Part shown: positions 23,964 through 35,209 of the stretch, piece after piece
Layout of the letters: each line of letters opens with the position of its first letter
How positions within the stretch are numbered: position 1 is the stretch's first letter
Assembly (NCBI RefSeq): GCF_910591885.1
Contig: NC_063273.1
Coordinates: 4,712,001 to 4,776,000 of the forward strand
Direction of reading: 5' to 3'
Length of the DNA: 64,000 nt
Source: Bombus terrestris
Taxonomy: Eukaryota > Arthropoda > Insecta > Hymenoptera > Apidae
Translations under genes and position numbers: made by a program
Notes under the pieces: generated by a model
Seen by the model: only the letters and a program-made list of their open reading frames with translations
What the model was told of the DNA's origin: nothing
The model's database searches: none

Positions 23964-24956
23964 TTAGTCAACTCGAACTGGAACTCTTGTGTGTATTGTT
24001 GTTTTATTTTGATAAATATATACCTGTGTTAAAATTGCAATATCAATTATAACTTGAAGAGTACCACAAACTTCAAATTGTATTGGAGCTTCTCTTATAA
24101 CAAAATAACATGTTTTAAATGCATCACCTAATGTCCACAATGCAACCATAACAATACTGAAATTAACAGAAAAATTATTTATTTTATAAATGTTATTCAG
24201 ATATCATATCTTGTTATTAAATTATAATTTTATACCTCATTCCATTAGTTGATTTATTAAAAAAATTACGCAAAAATTGTGGTATTCCAAGCATAGCCTC
24301 TGTTAATACTGCAAGTAATCCTATAGTTTCAACAAATATTGGTACATCCACTAATAAATATGTTAGAATTCCTATTAATACAGCAAATAATAGCATAAAG
24401 TCTAAGTAAGATTGAAAATCCGTCCACTTCCAAAAAAAATTTGCATCAAAATCTGTTCAAATTAAGATTTAACATGAGTTATAATTTGAAAATACATTAT
24501 TGTGTATGTTAAAAATTTCTTTTCTTTTCTTTGTACCTAAACATACCTGAAAATACACGTTCTCTGACTTTTATTACTTGATTTCTGCTTTGTACATTTA
24601 TACACAGTTTAATCATTATAAACATAGTAACAATCATGCATATACTTTGTAATAAGAGAGGTATTTCATAACGTTTCCCAAACCTGTAAAAGATACAAAC
24701 CTGTATTAATATGAATTGATACAACACAACCAGAAATTTTTATATTAAGTAAATGTACAAACCAAAAGAAAATACGTAATGTATTAGCTATTAAAAGTGT
24801 AAAGCATACATAAAGGGAGAACCCTTCCGCACTATCCCTTCTTTTAATTTCTCTATATTGTGGCACATAGGGAATGATACCACCAAATATTATTGCTCCA
24901 GAGGCGACCCAGTTTGCTATATCTTTAATGGATAATTGCTCATAGACATTATACAT
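23964..24956 (-). CDS. SLC66A2: SLC66A2 / PQLC1, PQ-loop membrane protein
   Basis: Four exons, 24956-24763, 24683-24547, 24452-24236 and 24156-23964, give 246 residues (human 271). Two PQ-loop repeats are visible: PYVPQYREIKRRDSAEGFS near residues 27-45 and GIPQFLRNFFNKSTNGMS in the second half. The seven hydrophobic segments are typical of the PQ-loop/SWEET-like fold. Best match from memory is human PQLC1 (FGxRxExPLLxQS, TEAMLGxPQ, ALWTLGDAFKTCYF). The family includes lysosomal amino-acid transporters; the mammalian protein has been linked to endosome-Golgi phosphatidylserine transport. The stop follows a TACCTG junction near 24024 where another exon could in principle be added, so the last 19 residues are less sure. 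Confidence 0.9.
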
Positions 24957-26099
24957 TGTAATAACTTTTTTTTATTTGCATATTTTACTATCTACGATTC
25001 TTGGCACACGCCTAATTTTAGGTTATGACTCCAATCTTTTTGAACATTATATCATATCTGCTACGAATCATTAAAATCAAATAAACCTGCGATAGCAAAA
25101 GAAATGATAAGTCACATACATAAACACATACTACTTAAAAAATGAAATATGTAAGTACTTACACACTTACCGTTATGACTTCTATACAGCATTTACTTTT
25201 ACTAAAATTAAAGATATTGATAAATTCATGTACATATCTATATACATATATAAAATGTATTATTATAGTTATAAATGTTAATAAATTAAAAAATTGATAT
25301 AAAGTTTAATTACCTGCTGTAGATAACAGAATTGTGATACAGACATAAATTCAAATTATTCAATCATAAACAAAATATAGATACAGACAAAATATGTTAC
25401 GTATCTTTGTAGAAATATAGTGCGATCGTAAATTAACATATGCAGCAACATCGATTGATTTCGCGGAATTCAGGATCGTATGTGACTCTTACCGTTGTAG
25501 AATTTCAAGCAATAACATTAAAAAGACTGTAAACTAAGTGTAATACATTTACTACTGAAATAATTGTAAATTCTGTTTATTATTTATAATAATTAAAACT
25601 CTGCATTTTAAGAAGATTGTATCTTGTTTATGATTAATTTCCTTCTTTCAATGTTTAAGTTCAGAACTTAATTATCATTAATTTTATATATATATGAATT
25701 GTATAAAATATGAATACGTAATATAGATTAATGAATACATATATGTATATATTTACAACAAATGTAATTTATAATGTTATGTCAGAATATTAAACAAATA
25801 ATTAAATTGTTTCAGGCGTAAATTGTTATATGATTTATATGAGATAAACTTTGTAGTCATATCTAGTACGAAGTAAAGAAGAATTATATTGTTGCTTGGT
25901 AACCATACAGTAACAACTTTAAACTTGTATGTATATGTTACGTACCTCACAGTATTTTACGTGTAATTAGTAAGATATAAATTTTTGTTAGTGTTGTTTT
26001 ATTAATTGTATAGCATCTTTTAACTATTTTTTAAATTAGTACATCAAGTTAGAAATAAGATTCAAAATAGACAAGTAATAATATTATAGTTTTGAAGAA
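24957..26099. promoter_or_regulatory. Divergent promoter region, SLC66A2 and SPATA7
   Basis: 1.14 kb between divergent ATGs. On the minus strand AACG|GTAAGTG (about 25175) and AACG|GTAAGAG (about 25493) resemble splice donors of alternative 5' UTR exons of SLC66A2. An X-box lies near the SPATA7 side. The remainder is AT-rich. Confidence 0.35.
25891..25903 (+). promoter_or_regulatory. RFX X-box (GTTGCT T GGTAAC)
   Basis: GTTGCTTGGTAAC fits the insect X-box consensus GYTRYY-N(1-3)-RRHRAC at every position with a one-base spacer. It is 197 bp upstream of the SPATA7 ATG. X-boxes bound by RFX factors drive ciliary genes in worms, flies and vertebrates, and SPATA7 is a ciliary transition-zone protein. 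The match is direct; function is inferred from the class of downstream gene. Confidence 0.6.
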
Positions 26100-28014
26100 A
26101 TGACAAGATGTAATAAGAGTGAAGTTAATCTTAAAAGTACTGGTATGAAAAATGTATTTCTTTCATTGTTCCATATTATCCAATTTGATCGAAATATCGA
26201 TGTTTTAAATTATTTGGGAGGATATATATTTTACAAAATTCTTTTTTAACCCGTAAATTTATATTACATGTAGCATACAATCAAAATGGACAAAATTATT
26301 ATGAACAATTAACAGCATATAACTCTATGAGCGCGCACTTACGACGTATTTTACTGGCAAAATGTGTCGTTGATGCTAGAAACAGAAGCTACATACATAA
26401 AAAAAAACAAATGTGTAAACAAACAGATTGGAAACCACAATTTGTAAAAACTGAAATTACAAATAATGTAATTGATAAATTGACGTATGATATCTCATAT
26501 CATCCAATGGTAAATTATTCATATAACTCATTTCTGATTACTGAGAAGTTTGCACGAAATATAACATAGGAATGAAATTATAAATTATTCAATTCAAAAA
26601 TTATAAATTATAGATTCAAATTATCCTTTAATGATTAATTAACAGGATTTTTTAAGAATGAACTATGACTCAAAGTATTTCTGCCAGTGTGAAGCTCAGA
26701 AGTACTTTACTAATCCTTTATCCGATTATAATGTGATCTGTTCACGACCAAAATCTCACAGTCATGTAATTTGTCCAAGTTCATCAATATTTAAAACAGG
26801 TAGTTCGGAGCCAGTTACATCAAATAGTAAAAATATAAAAGAACAGTCTTATTCACAATCAAGTAATAGTTGTAGAAAGATTTTTAATTCTACAAGCGTG
26901 GAGACTGCATTAAAATTTCAAGATAGGTGAGATAAAATTTTGTAATAGAAACATTTACTTCGTTATTTAAATTGACCAAAATTATAAGTATTTGTTATTG
27001 ATAAATTATTTATGTTACCGTAAAAATATATATAGAATAGAAAAAAATTCGATGTATTATAAATCCACTTGTGATTATTTATCACAAAACATCAATCATC
27101 TTCCATCAGAAGATAGCACATTAAGAAATTATAGAAATTATAAAACCGCTCAACTATGTACTGACTTCATTGATCAAAAAGCACATATAAAGGATGAAGA
27201 AGCGAAATACGCAAAATTTATGTATGATATTACACATGAAATAATACTCAATGGTTTGTATACTGATGAAGAACTGCAAGAAGTATTTAAGAAACACATT
27301 GAAGAAAACAAAACAATTCTAAATACGGTTAGAATAATATCACTTATTATCACTTAAGTTTATAAAATAATGTTAAATGCATAAAATAACAAACTTTGTG
27401 TTTCTAAATAGAAGCGAATGTTGTGCGAAATTTATCAATTAAAACTTGCTTTAAATATATCGGATAATTCAGAGGGAGAAGAATTAGAAGATCTTGTATA
27501 TGCTCAGCAATTATTAAATATTTCTGAAATTCGATCACTGATGCCTTCAAGAGGTCTAAATGAAGATAGAGCACTTAAAAAATTAATGTGGTATCAGAAA
27601 CTAGACGAAATTAGGCATGATGCACTAAGCGCTAAAAGTAAATCGGTCATATTGATTGATGCTAATCCCGAATTACATATAACTGAGAGAGATGTTCTAA
27701 CGTCATTAATAGAAGCTGATATCAATCCCGAGAAAGCTCGAAAAATTTGTAGAAAACTTTTTTTTAAAAGCAAATCATTGGTTCGTTCAATAGATTAAAT
27801 GTAATATGTAATTTATATATATTGCCTTATTAATATATTATCTTTTTAGAACCAAATGATAGAACCAAACAATGAATATGGAATGGAAGAAAGCGATCAA
27901 TTTGATACCAATTTAACAGAATCTTATAATTTAAACAAAGTAGATGAACAGGATAAAAGTTCTGTGACTGATGATTTTATAACATCAGAAGAACATAAAG
28001 ATATACAAACATAA
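26100..28014 (+). CDS. SPATA7: SPATA7 homologue, ciliary transition-zone protein
   Basis: Six exons, 26100-26142, 26274-26509, 26646-26926, 27036-27327, 27412-27780 and 27850-28014, give 461 residues (human 599). Two conserved blocks support the call: an N-terminal QLTAYNSMSAHLRRILLAKCVVDAR segment and the helical DEEAKYAKFMYDITHEIIL / LYTDEELQEVFKKHIEENK segment. These align with human DEEELLYLSFIEDVTDEIL and the RHIKQNKHL part. Vertebrate SPATA7 is a photoreceptor connecting-cilium and spermatid protein with RPGRIP1; loss causes retinal dystrophy. The linker is low-complexity (Ser/Asn-rich), as in the family. The last exon depends on a weak donor (TTG|GTTCGT at 27780); without it the protein stops at 27798. 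The upstream X-box agrees with a ciliary role. Confidence 0.8.
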
Positions 28015-29037
28015 AAAATAATAGTTATATAATGCTAAACTATGAAAATAACTAAAAATTCACAAAATATATTCAATATGTAAATATAACAATATTCGTT
28101 TTACAATCAGGAAAAATATTTTAATATTGTTATTTTTTCTTTTATTACTAAAAATAAGTATTACATTTCAATTTATCATTTTATCAGTTTTTTTAAACTT
28201 TCTTCAACATTTCTGTTCGTATTATGTTAACACAAAATAAAATATATAATAAAAAAATATATGTTACAGATGTACATATTATATAGTTACAATATATGTG
28301 TGTGTATCAAATTTGTTCATGGTATTTACTCTTCACATATTACATGTATATATCTCATAATTATAAGCATATGTTTATACATTTTTACAATCATTATATT
28401 TAATGCGTACATTGTACATTGTACATTGGCTATAAAATTATAAAAATTATTTATCATTACTCCTATTAAATTTTTTACTAATATATGAATATAAATGTTC
28501 ATTTGTACTTTGTATACAAATTACTTTGTGCTTACTTATAATAAATTTACATATATATAAAAAATTTATAACGTTATCTAAAGCTTGTCTGTAAAAACCA
28601 AAATTTATTATAAAGTTAGGTAATATATCTAGCAATTAAATTTGAAAACAATTACACAATTCTCAATTAAGAATACTCTTTCAATTAAAAAATATAATTT
28701 TTATCTCACATAAATGATATAAAATTCATTCTCAGTTTAAAAACTTAGTAAATGAGAGATCTATAATAAATATACTTAAATGATATCTTTTTGAAATTCA
28801 ATGCAATAACACTATCATCATGTTGTAGTTCAATAACAATTTCATTTTTTTCTATTCAATATGAAGATAAAAATAATATAGGGAGCATTTAAGATATTTT
28901 TAAAGCATGCTATAATAATAGTTACAATAATAATATTTACTTAACTATGAGAAAATAATTAGCAAGTTCTCTATATAAAAATGTGACCTCTGATCAGCTA
29001 TAATATTTGAAAGAGTTTGAAGTAACAATCTCTTTTA
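28015..29037. other. Convergent 3' region, SPATA7 and NANP
   Basis: One kilobase of AT-rich DNA with both 3' UTRs. There is a short direct repeat of TACATTG (28402-28425). No gene seen. Confidence 0.5.
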
Positions 29038-32000
29038 TCAACTACCATCTGATGCATTTGAAGAAGAATCTTCAAATTCTGGTGCATCAGGACCTCTATT
29101 TAAAATACTTAAGAGATCTGTGACATGCCTTATAGTAAAATCTGGTTGTGGATCTCCCCTTAACAAGTGTGGTTTATCCAATGTTGGAATCCAAATTGTA
29201 CACCCTAGACCTGCTTCTATTCCACCTATATATGGAAAATAATAATCTTTTAAACTGCATCATTTTCTTTATAACGTTAATTGATTGAAATAATATTTTC
29301 AAATAAGATTATTCTACAATATTTGAATGTAATATTTTCTAATAATTCGTAAATAATTAATGCGCGTGATAAATAAAATATGATAATAATGTAGTACCCA
29401 GGATATCAGTTTCCAGTTTGTCACCAACCATTACACAACTATCTGGTTTAACATTTAAAAATCGGTATGCTTTTCGAAATATTTCCCTTTTGGGTTTTTC
29501 CCATGGTAAATCTCCTGATACAAGAATTATATCGAAATATTGTTCTAATGAAAGTTTTCGTATTTTTTCCCATTGTGCATTAGATGGACCATTTGTAATC
29601 AAACCTAAGAGGTATTTTAACCTCAATTGACGGAGCATAGAAACTATATCTGACGGCAGAGTCAAATAATAATATCGTAGACATAACCATCGCTCGTAAA
29701 TTTTTTTTGCTAGATATGAGTATTTTTCTCCAAGTGCTCTACTCCATAAAGTTATACGCCAAACATCCAAGGTGTGAATTACATTATCAGGACATTTTCT
29801 AAAGAGCTTCAAATATGTTGTTGTAATCTTCACAGATATATCTTCAGGAATACCATATTCTTGTGTTAGTTCCTCAGCCAACTGCAGATAAAGTTAGAAT
29901 ACCACCTATTAGACATTTTTTTTACTTTATAATACATAAATCAAGCAATATTATAAAATAATGAACAAAATATAAAATACGCACTAAAGGAAAATGAATG
30001 ATTTCCACATTCAACATGATCTATAGTATAATGTTTTGATAACTGGGAAAAATGATAAATGTAAAAAATAGATTTTATAAGGAGTAATTAACATATTGAA
30101 AGTGAAAAATAACCATTCATTGAATGTGGATTTTGATGGCTGAACCAAGCTCTTGGGAGAAAGGATACAAACGATCAGTTAGGAACTTAGGTCACTTAAT
30201 TCAGTTTTTGATGATTACCTAGAAAATGCATTGATTCATTGAAATACTCGAGCCGATTAGTGGACACTCGAAGTGGCACCCGCCGTTGCTGTAATCACAA
30301 CAAAATCAGTTGTGCCAACAACAAATTTATATTACTCCAACCCTAAAAACTTTACTCAAATGGTTGTTGGATGTTAACATTTATACTTATTTTTGCAGAT
30401 TTTATGCCATGTATTAAATGCAATATAAGGGATAATTCTTACATGATTGAAAAGTTTATCTAATGTAATTCTCTAATATTAAAATAGGGAATAATTTAAA
30501 AGATAAAATACTTTTAAAAACAATTTCTTTAGTAGAAAGACCATTTATTATTTTACAAAGCCATTTGTTATACATAAGCAATTTTTCATATATACATTCA
30601 CAAACTGTATTAATTCCAAATTTAACTTATACAAATTTTCTAATATTTTATAAATTAATACAAAATGTAAAAATAGTTTTTCCTAATATATATTTCAATA
30701 TTTGAATTTCTAAATCTATTTAACTCATAGAAACATTTGGTAGCTCTTTTGCTTGCCAGAAAGCTATTTTCAGACATGATTACATTTATATCTGATCTGT
30801 GATTGTATACAGGTTTACAAAATTTTAGCTAAACTGAATCACTAACTCGAAATATGAGTGTTATTTTCATGAAATAAGAATTATTAATAGTTTCTTTCAT
30901 ATGCAATATAGCGTAATATAAAAAAGGAAACATGAGTAATATGTATACACAAACAAACATATTACTTAACAATATAAGAATGGATTAAGTATCTTGGCTA
31001 TTCTATCAATGTACAGATATATAGTACTTTCATTTAAAACATGATAATAAAATATCGATATAAATTTTTGGATTGTTTTTAATCTCCAAAAAGATGTTTT
31101 CCCAGCTCCATCATACGATGATTTCTGCATACTGTTAAAGCCCCACATTTCTTCAAAACAGAAGCAACATTTTCATCTGCTTTAACTAAATGGCACAAAA
31201 GATCTTCAAAAGCAAACTTTACATTTGGCTGAAGACTTCCTATTTTTATTTTCTTGAGAATCTCAATAATTTCTTCTGCCCAACCTGACTCAAGAGTAAA
31301 TTGTGAAAGCCAAGGTATAACTTGTAATACCCCAGCCATTGTTTGCATTCCAAGAAACCATAGTTCCATAAGTTCCATCCATCGTTCTTTATATGACATA
31401 GCAACAACAAGTTCAGTGGGATCATTGCTTTCATCAATTATATATGCATCCCACAAAAATCTTATAGTAGCCTGAATATATCGACATATAGAAAAATCGT
31501 TTTTCTTGACACGTGTTGCCTGTTGCTTCAATAACAGTAATCCCAAAACTGCAAGATGACCATGCAATACTAAATTTTCAGGAATTTGTTTAAGTTCTGG
31601 GAGATTATTGAAAATAAATTTTAATAAAGAAATAAATGTTGGTGATTCTTCCACTAATTTTGCCTCTAATACAGTAATATTCATTAAAACATTGCACACA
31701 GAGACCATGGCCACCCTTGAATCTTTGATTGCTTCTGATACATGAAGGTCTAAATCTTCTTCTTTTTCTGGTTCTTTCAATGCTTTTAATCTTTCTGATT
31801 TTGGTATTGGTGGCTTTTTATGATGAACAATTGTCCAATGGTAAGATAAACATTCGAACAGGACTTCCTCTTGTTTGTGTTTAATTAAAATTTTTCTAGC
31901 ATCTTCTTCTACAGCTAAATAGCACAATGCTGGTAATAAAAGCCTTAATAAATCAATTTCACTTAGAGGATCATGAGTAACTAGTTCTCCAGATGATGTT

Positions 32001-34515
32001 GCTTCATCACTTTTAATTTTAGCATTTGCTTTAGCCTTCTCTGACAATTTTCTATTTCTGTGTGCATAAAATGTGTCATTGGCTACTGTTAATACATATG
32101 GTAAAACTGCATAAACTTGAGAACGCATAGCTGTTGTTTCCTGAGCAAGCCATGCTGCTAATACTCTTACCACAGCACAAATAAATATTTTTTCTTTGAC
32201 ATCTGTTATTTCTTTCATCTTAGATACTGCTGTAAGTAAACCTATAATTGCAGCAAAGGCTCCCTTTAAAACAGTATATAATGACTGTTTTTCTTTTTGG
32301 TCTAGGTCCAACTGATCATTAGTAATATATCCAAGAGAAATTTCAATAATAATAAAGCAAGATGTAACTAAGTCTGCATTTGCCATTATAGTTTTTAATT
32401 GTTTTCCTTCCACTTGCATTCTAACTTCTATAGATGCCAATTGAATCAATAATAATAAAAATACTTTTGGTTTTTCTTTATCTAATAAAGTCCATTCTGC
32501 TCCTAATAAATCTAACATGACAGAAGCAAGTTTTAGTGCTGGATCACGTTGGTTTTTGCCTATCTTTGATCCAAGAATATCAGATAAAGCTTTATGAATG
32601 CTAGAAGGCCAAGATTCTTCTTTAGCAGTTTCACTAATTATGTTTTTTCTGCAGGACATTAGTAAAGCTTGCAAAATTGTACATAATTGAAATTTTCTTT
32701 CTGTATGATCTGTTTCAAAATCTAATGCAATCTTGTTTATAATAACATGGAAAGGTGCAGTATCTGTTGCATCCCATGCTTCTGGACCAAATCTCTGAAC
32801 TAAAGTAACTAAAATGTTCAAAGCCTGGTCTGTCTGAAAGCTTTTTTCTGAATAAATATCACACATTTTTGTAATTGCTTTCTGTTCAAGTAAAACTTGT
32901 TGTCCAGGAGAATATTGTGCGATATTTTGCAAACAGGTATATGCTTCACTAACAATAATTAACATATTATCATCTGCATCTTCATCAGCTTGCGATATAA
33001 TTTCAAGTAATGCAGGTATATGAGTAATCATGTCAGGATGAGAAGCTAATTCTGATTCTCCACAGAATGCAGAAAGTATAGACAATGCTACAGACTTATA
33101 TACTTGTGGAGGACAATCCACAGGAACGACTTGTGTAGATAATAATTTTGCTAGAAATTTTTTTCCAATAGCTTCAAATAACACTTTTTTTTCTGCTACT
33201 GTACAATCTTTGCTATCCACCAATTTTGTTATCATAAACAATGCAGCAAATTTTTCTGAATCAGTTTCAACAGACTTCAAAATAGTTTCATATTTTTTCA
33301 CGTTCTTTGAAATACTCATGGTTGTAGTTTATGTTGTTATAATTTAAAGAAAAGAAATATCTATTTTTATAATCTACAAGTATTTTTCTACTTTTATTTT
33401 TTCTCGTATGATGGCAAACTTTTAGATGCAATTCACAAACAATTCCAGAATTTTGATATTTACTCAGCAGTATTTAACAAAGATTCACTGAGATTTGCAT
33501 CTTTCACATGTCACAGCTAAAAGCCAACTGGCAGTACTCCCAGATCAAGCCCCTTAAAACTAGCCTTGCCCTTTGACACACTCACTTAGTCAGACAGAAA
33601 TAAAGTTGTACTATCACAAACATTAATTCCACAAACATGTGTACAATAACATTAAAATATGAATTATTTTCAATACAAGGTTAGCAACGTCCTTCAAAGA
33701 ATTATTTTATTTTACTGTAGAAATATGATATATTAACTGCTTATGTTAAGTTTTGTATTAAAGAAAATAACATAAAAAGCTGTTTAGAATAACCACATTT
33801 TACAGAATTTCATTGGAAAAGAATTTTGAATGTACACATAATTCTACCATTCTACCATAACCTTCTCCACATGATATAGCATGTGAATGTAATAGTACAA
33901 TTAACTGGTATCTTAAGATCGTGAATCGTGAATATCTTCAGTAACGTGCTTACACGCTTTTTCTACGTTCTGTTGAGCGTCTGGACAGTGCAGTAGGATC
34001 GGTCGAAAATAACCGTCCGAGAGAAAGCACTATATCAGGGAGTCAGCTCGTATTACACAGAAGCTTCTATTTTCGTACCATCTTCGTATCCAAACGGAAT
34101 TGAAAGATTAAACGTAAATGTAAATGTAATTACTACGAGATACTTTTTTTTTTAAACAGTAAAAGAAGTACCACAGAAAAACAAAAAAATATGTATAAAA
34201 TTATAAGTAAATTAGCAATATGAGCGACTTTTCATTTAATTTCGAGAGAAAGATTAACTACGGTTTTCGCGCACTCTCTAAGAAAGACATACACACACAT
34301 ATGTATTTCCAGTATTTAACCAATACTAACCGTTTATATACACGCATACGGTTTTTAATATTAATATAATTTCAAATATTTTAGCGTACCTTTCGACATG
34401 TTTGATTGTCGCCCTTTCTAGTCTCGATGAGAGTATTGTCCAGATCAAAGAACACAGCGCTTATAGATATATTGGATGAACAAAAATGCTTCTCATGCAA
34501 AGTCGCCATTGTCAT
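29038..34515 (-). CDS. NANP: N-acylneuraminate-9-phosphatase (HAD family)
   Basis: Three exons, 34515-34390, 29881-29398 and 29225-29038, give 265 residues (263 if the second ATG at 34509 is used; human 248). NANP dephosphorylates N-acetylneuraminate-9-phosphate in sialic acid synthesis in the cytosol. All HAD motifs are present. Exon 1 carries the nucleophile AVFFDLDNT (D24, D26); exon 2 carries motif II LITNGP, the motif III lysine in EKPKREIF and the motif IV acid GDKLETD. Exon 3 completes the fold (GIEAGLGCTIWI). Exon 1 ends in phase 0 (CGA AAG|GTACGC) and exon 2 resumes at TTG GCT GAG, giving RK|LAEEL. The 4.5-kb first intron contains the neurochondrin gene on the same strand. Insect sialylation is largely neural, as known from flies. 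Confidence 0.88.
29882..31078. other. NANP intron 1 downstream of neurochondrin
   Basis: 1.2 kb without a gene. It includes the neurochondrin 3' UTR at 30700-31078. A less AT-rich patch at 30125-30360 (CACTCGAAGTGGCACCCGCCG) has no ORF and no recognised repeat family. TCCACATTCAA (about 30003) and its reverse (about 30122) are a short inverted pair. Confidence 0.4.
31079..33319 (-). CDS. Ncdn: Neurochondrin, single-exon nested gene
   Basis: An uninterrupted 746-codon frame (human neurochondrin 729). It matches the neurochondrin family throughout, from the N-terminal SEKFAALFMITKLVDSKD block (human SEQFAALLLVTKAV) through ILGSKIGKNQRDPALKLASVMLDLLG to the leucine-rich helical C-terminus. It is an all-alpha ARM-like protein of the neuronal cytoplasm and dendrites; mammalian neurochondrin modulates CaMKII and GPCR signalling and neurite growth. 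The ATG at 33319 is the first in frame and stops lie just upstream. The gene lies wholly within NANP intron 1 on the same strand, with 3.4 kb of flank shared with that intron. It is intact, so if it is a retrocopy it is under constraint. Confidence 0.95.
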   Translation of the reverse strand: MSISKNVKKYETILKSVETDSEKFAALFMITKLVDSKDCTVAEKKVLFEAIGKKFLAKLLSTQVVPVDCPPQVYKSVALSILSAFCGESELASHPDMITHIPALLEIISQADEDADDNMLIIVSEAYTCLQNIAQYSPGQQVLLEQKAITKMCDIYSEKSFQTDQALNILVTLVQRFGPEAWDATDTAPFHVIINKIALDFETDHTERKFQLCTILQALLMSCRKNIISETAKEESWPSSIHKALSDILGSKIGKNQRDPALKLASVMLDLLGAEWTLLDKEKPKVFLLLLIQLASIEVRMQVEGKQLKTIMANADLVTSCFIIIEISLGYITNDQLDLDQKEKQSLYTVLKGAFAAIIGLLTAVSKMKEITDVKEKIFICAVVRVLAAWLAQETTAMRSQVYAVLPYVLTVANDTFYAHRNRKLSEKAKANAKIKSDEATSSGELVTHDPLSEIDLLRLLLPALCYLAVEEDARKILIKHKQEEVLFECLSYHWTIVHHKKPPIPKSERLKALKEPEKEEDLDLHVSEAIKDSRVAMVSVCNVLMNITVLEAKLVEESPTFISLLKFIFNNLPELKQIPENLVLHGHLAVLGLLLLKQQATRVKKNDFSICRYIQATIRFLWDAYIIDESNDPTELVVAMSYKERWMELMELWFLGMQTMAGVLQVIPWLSQFTLESGWAEEIIEILKKIKIGSLQPNVKFAFEDLLCHLVKADENVASVLKKCGALTVCRNHRMMELGKHLFGD
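33320..34389. promoter_or_regulatory. NANP intron 1 upstream of neurochondrin; likely neurochondrin promoter
   Basis: 1.07 kb containing the only possible neurochondrin promoter. An octamer-like ATTTGCAT lies at 33493-33500. A GC- and CpG-richer block at 33940-34090 (TCGGTCGAAAATAACCGTCCGAGAG) is a candidate transcription start region. No ORF. Confidence 0.35.
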
Positions 34516-34938
34516 TGGAAAAGTAAATCTGTTGTTAATTCGATGATAATTCAACAATGTTTCAATGAAGAGTCGCGCATAAAAACATATAATGTTCATA
34601 TAACGGTCTCCTTCTGAAAACACTCTAAGGATAAATATACAATTATTTTAATGGTCAGATGTCAGAACAGATTATATCTGTCTTGTCTCGACCTGATGCT
34701 TTTCGTTCCTGTCCTGTCCTGACCTTTTCCTCTTCCTTGATTTCTTCTCGAATGAAGAGACATCTTTAATAGAAATTGATATTGATCGTCGATAAATGCG
34801 TGATCTAACTTTTATGTGTATTTATATTTGTGTACATAATTCTACAGATTTAGAGTTAATGATAAATAAAAGTTTTCTTGTTTTCATCCATTTATTTCTT
34901 TTTACATAATTATTAATATATTTATTTCAAATAACAGG

Positions 34939-34946
34939 TATCGATA
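34939..34946 (+). promoter_or_regulatory. DRE-type site TATCGATA upstream of Rad51
   Basis: A perfect TATCGATA, 264 bp before the Rad51 ATG. In Drosophila DREF binds this at proliferation and replication genes, often with E2F. Exact match; conservation in Hymenoptera is inferred. Confidence 0.4.
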
Positions 34947-35151
34947 CTAACACAATTGTTAAATACGATATTGAAGATATTGAATAAATTGGATTTTAGT
35001 ACAAACAAAATTACGAATAAGTTATTATAAATTATATATTTTATATAATAACATATTATAATTTTAGTGCTAAATATTACGTTATTTATATAAATAAAAA
35101 GCAATGATAAATAATGCAAATCGTGTAATTTAAAGACACTGTAATATTGAT

Positions 35152-35160
35152 GGCGCCAAA
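35152..35160 (-). promoter_or_regulatory. E2F site TTTGGCGCC upstream of Rad51
   Basis: Reading on the minus strand, TTTGGCGCC is an exact E2F core, 50 bp upstream of the Rad51 ATG. Rad51 is a known E2F-responsive repair gene in animals. Confidence 0.55.
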
Positions 35161-35209
35161 GTTAACATTTGTTTTTCGGTTTTTCAGGTATATTATATCT
35201 TATTAAAAA

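Larger units (their letters stand above)
34516..35209. promoter_or_regulatory. Divergent promoter region, NANP and Rad51
   Basis: About 700 bp between the divergent ATGs, with a CT-rich block near 34680-34770 (NANP side) and replication-type elements on the Rad51 side, listed separately. Confidence 0.5.
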
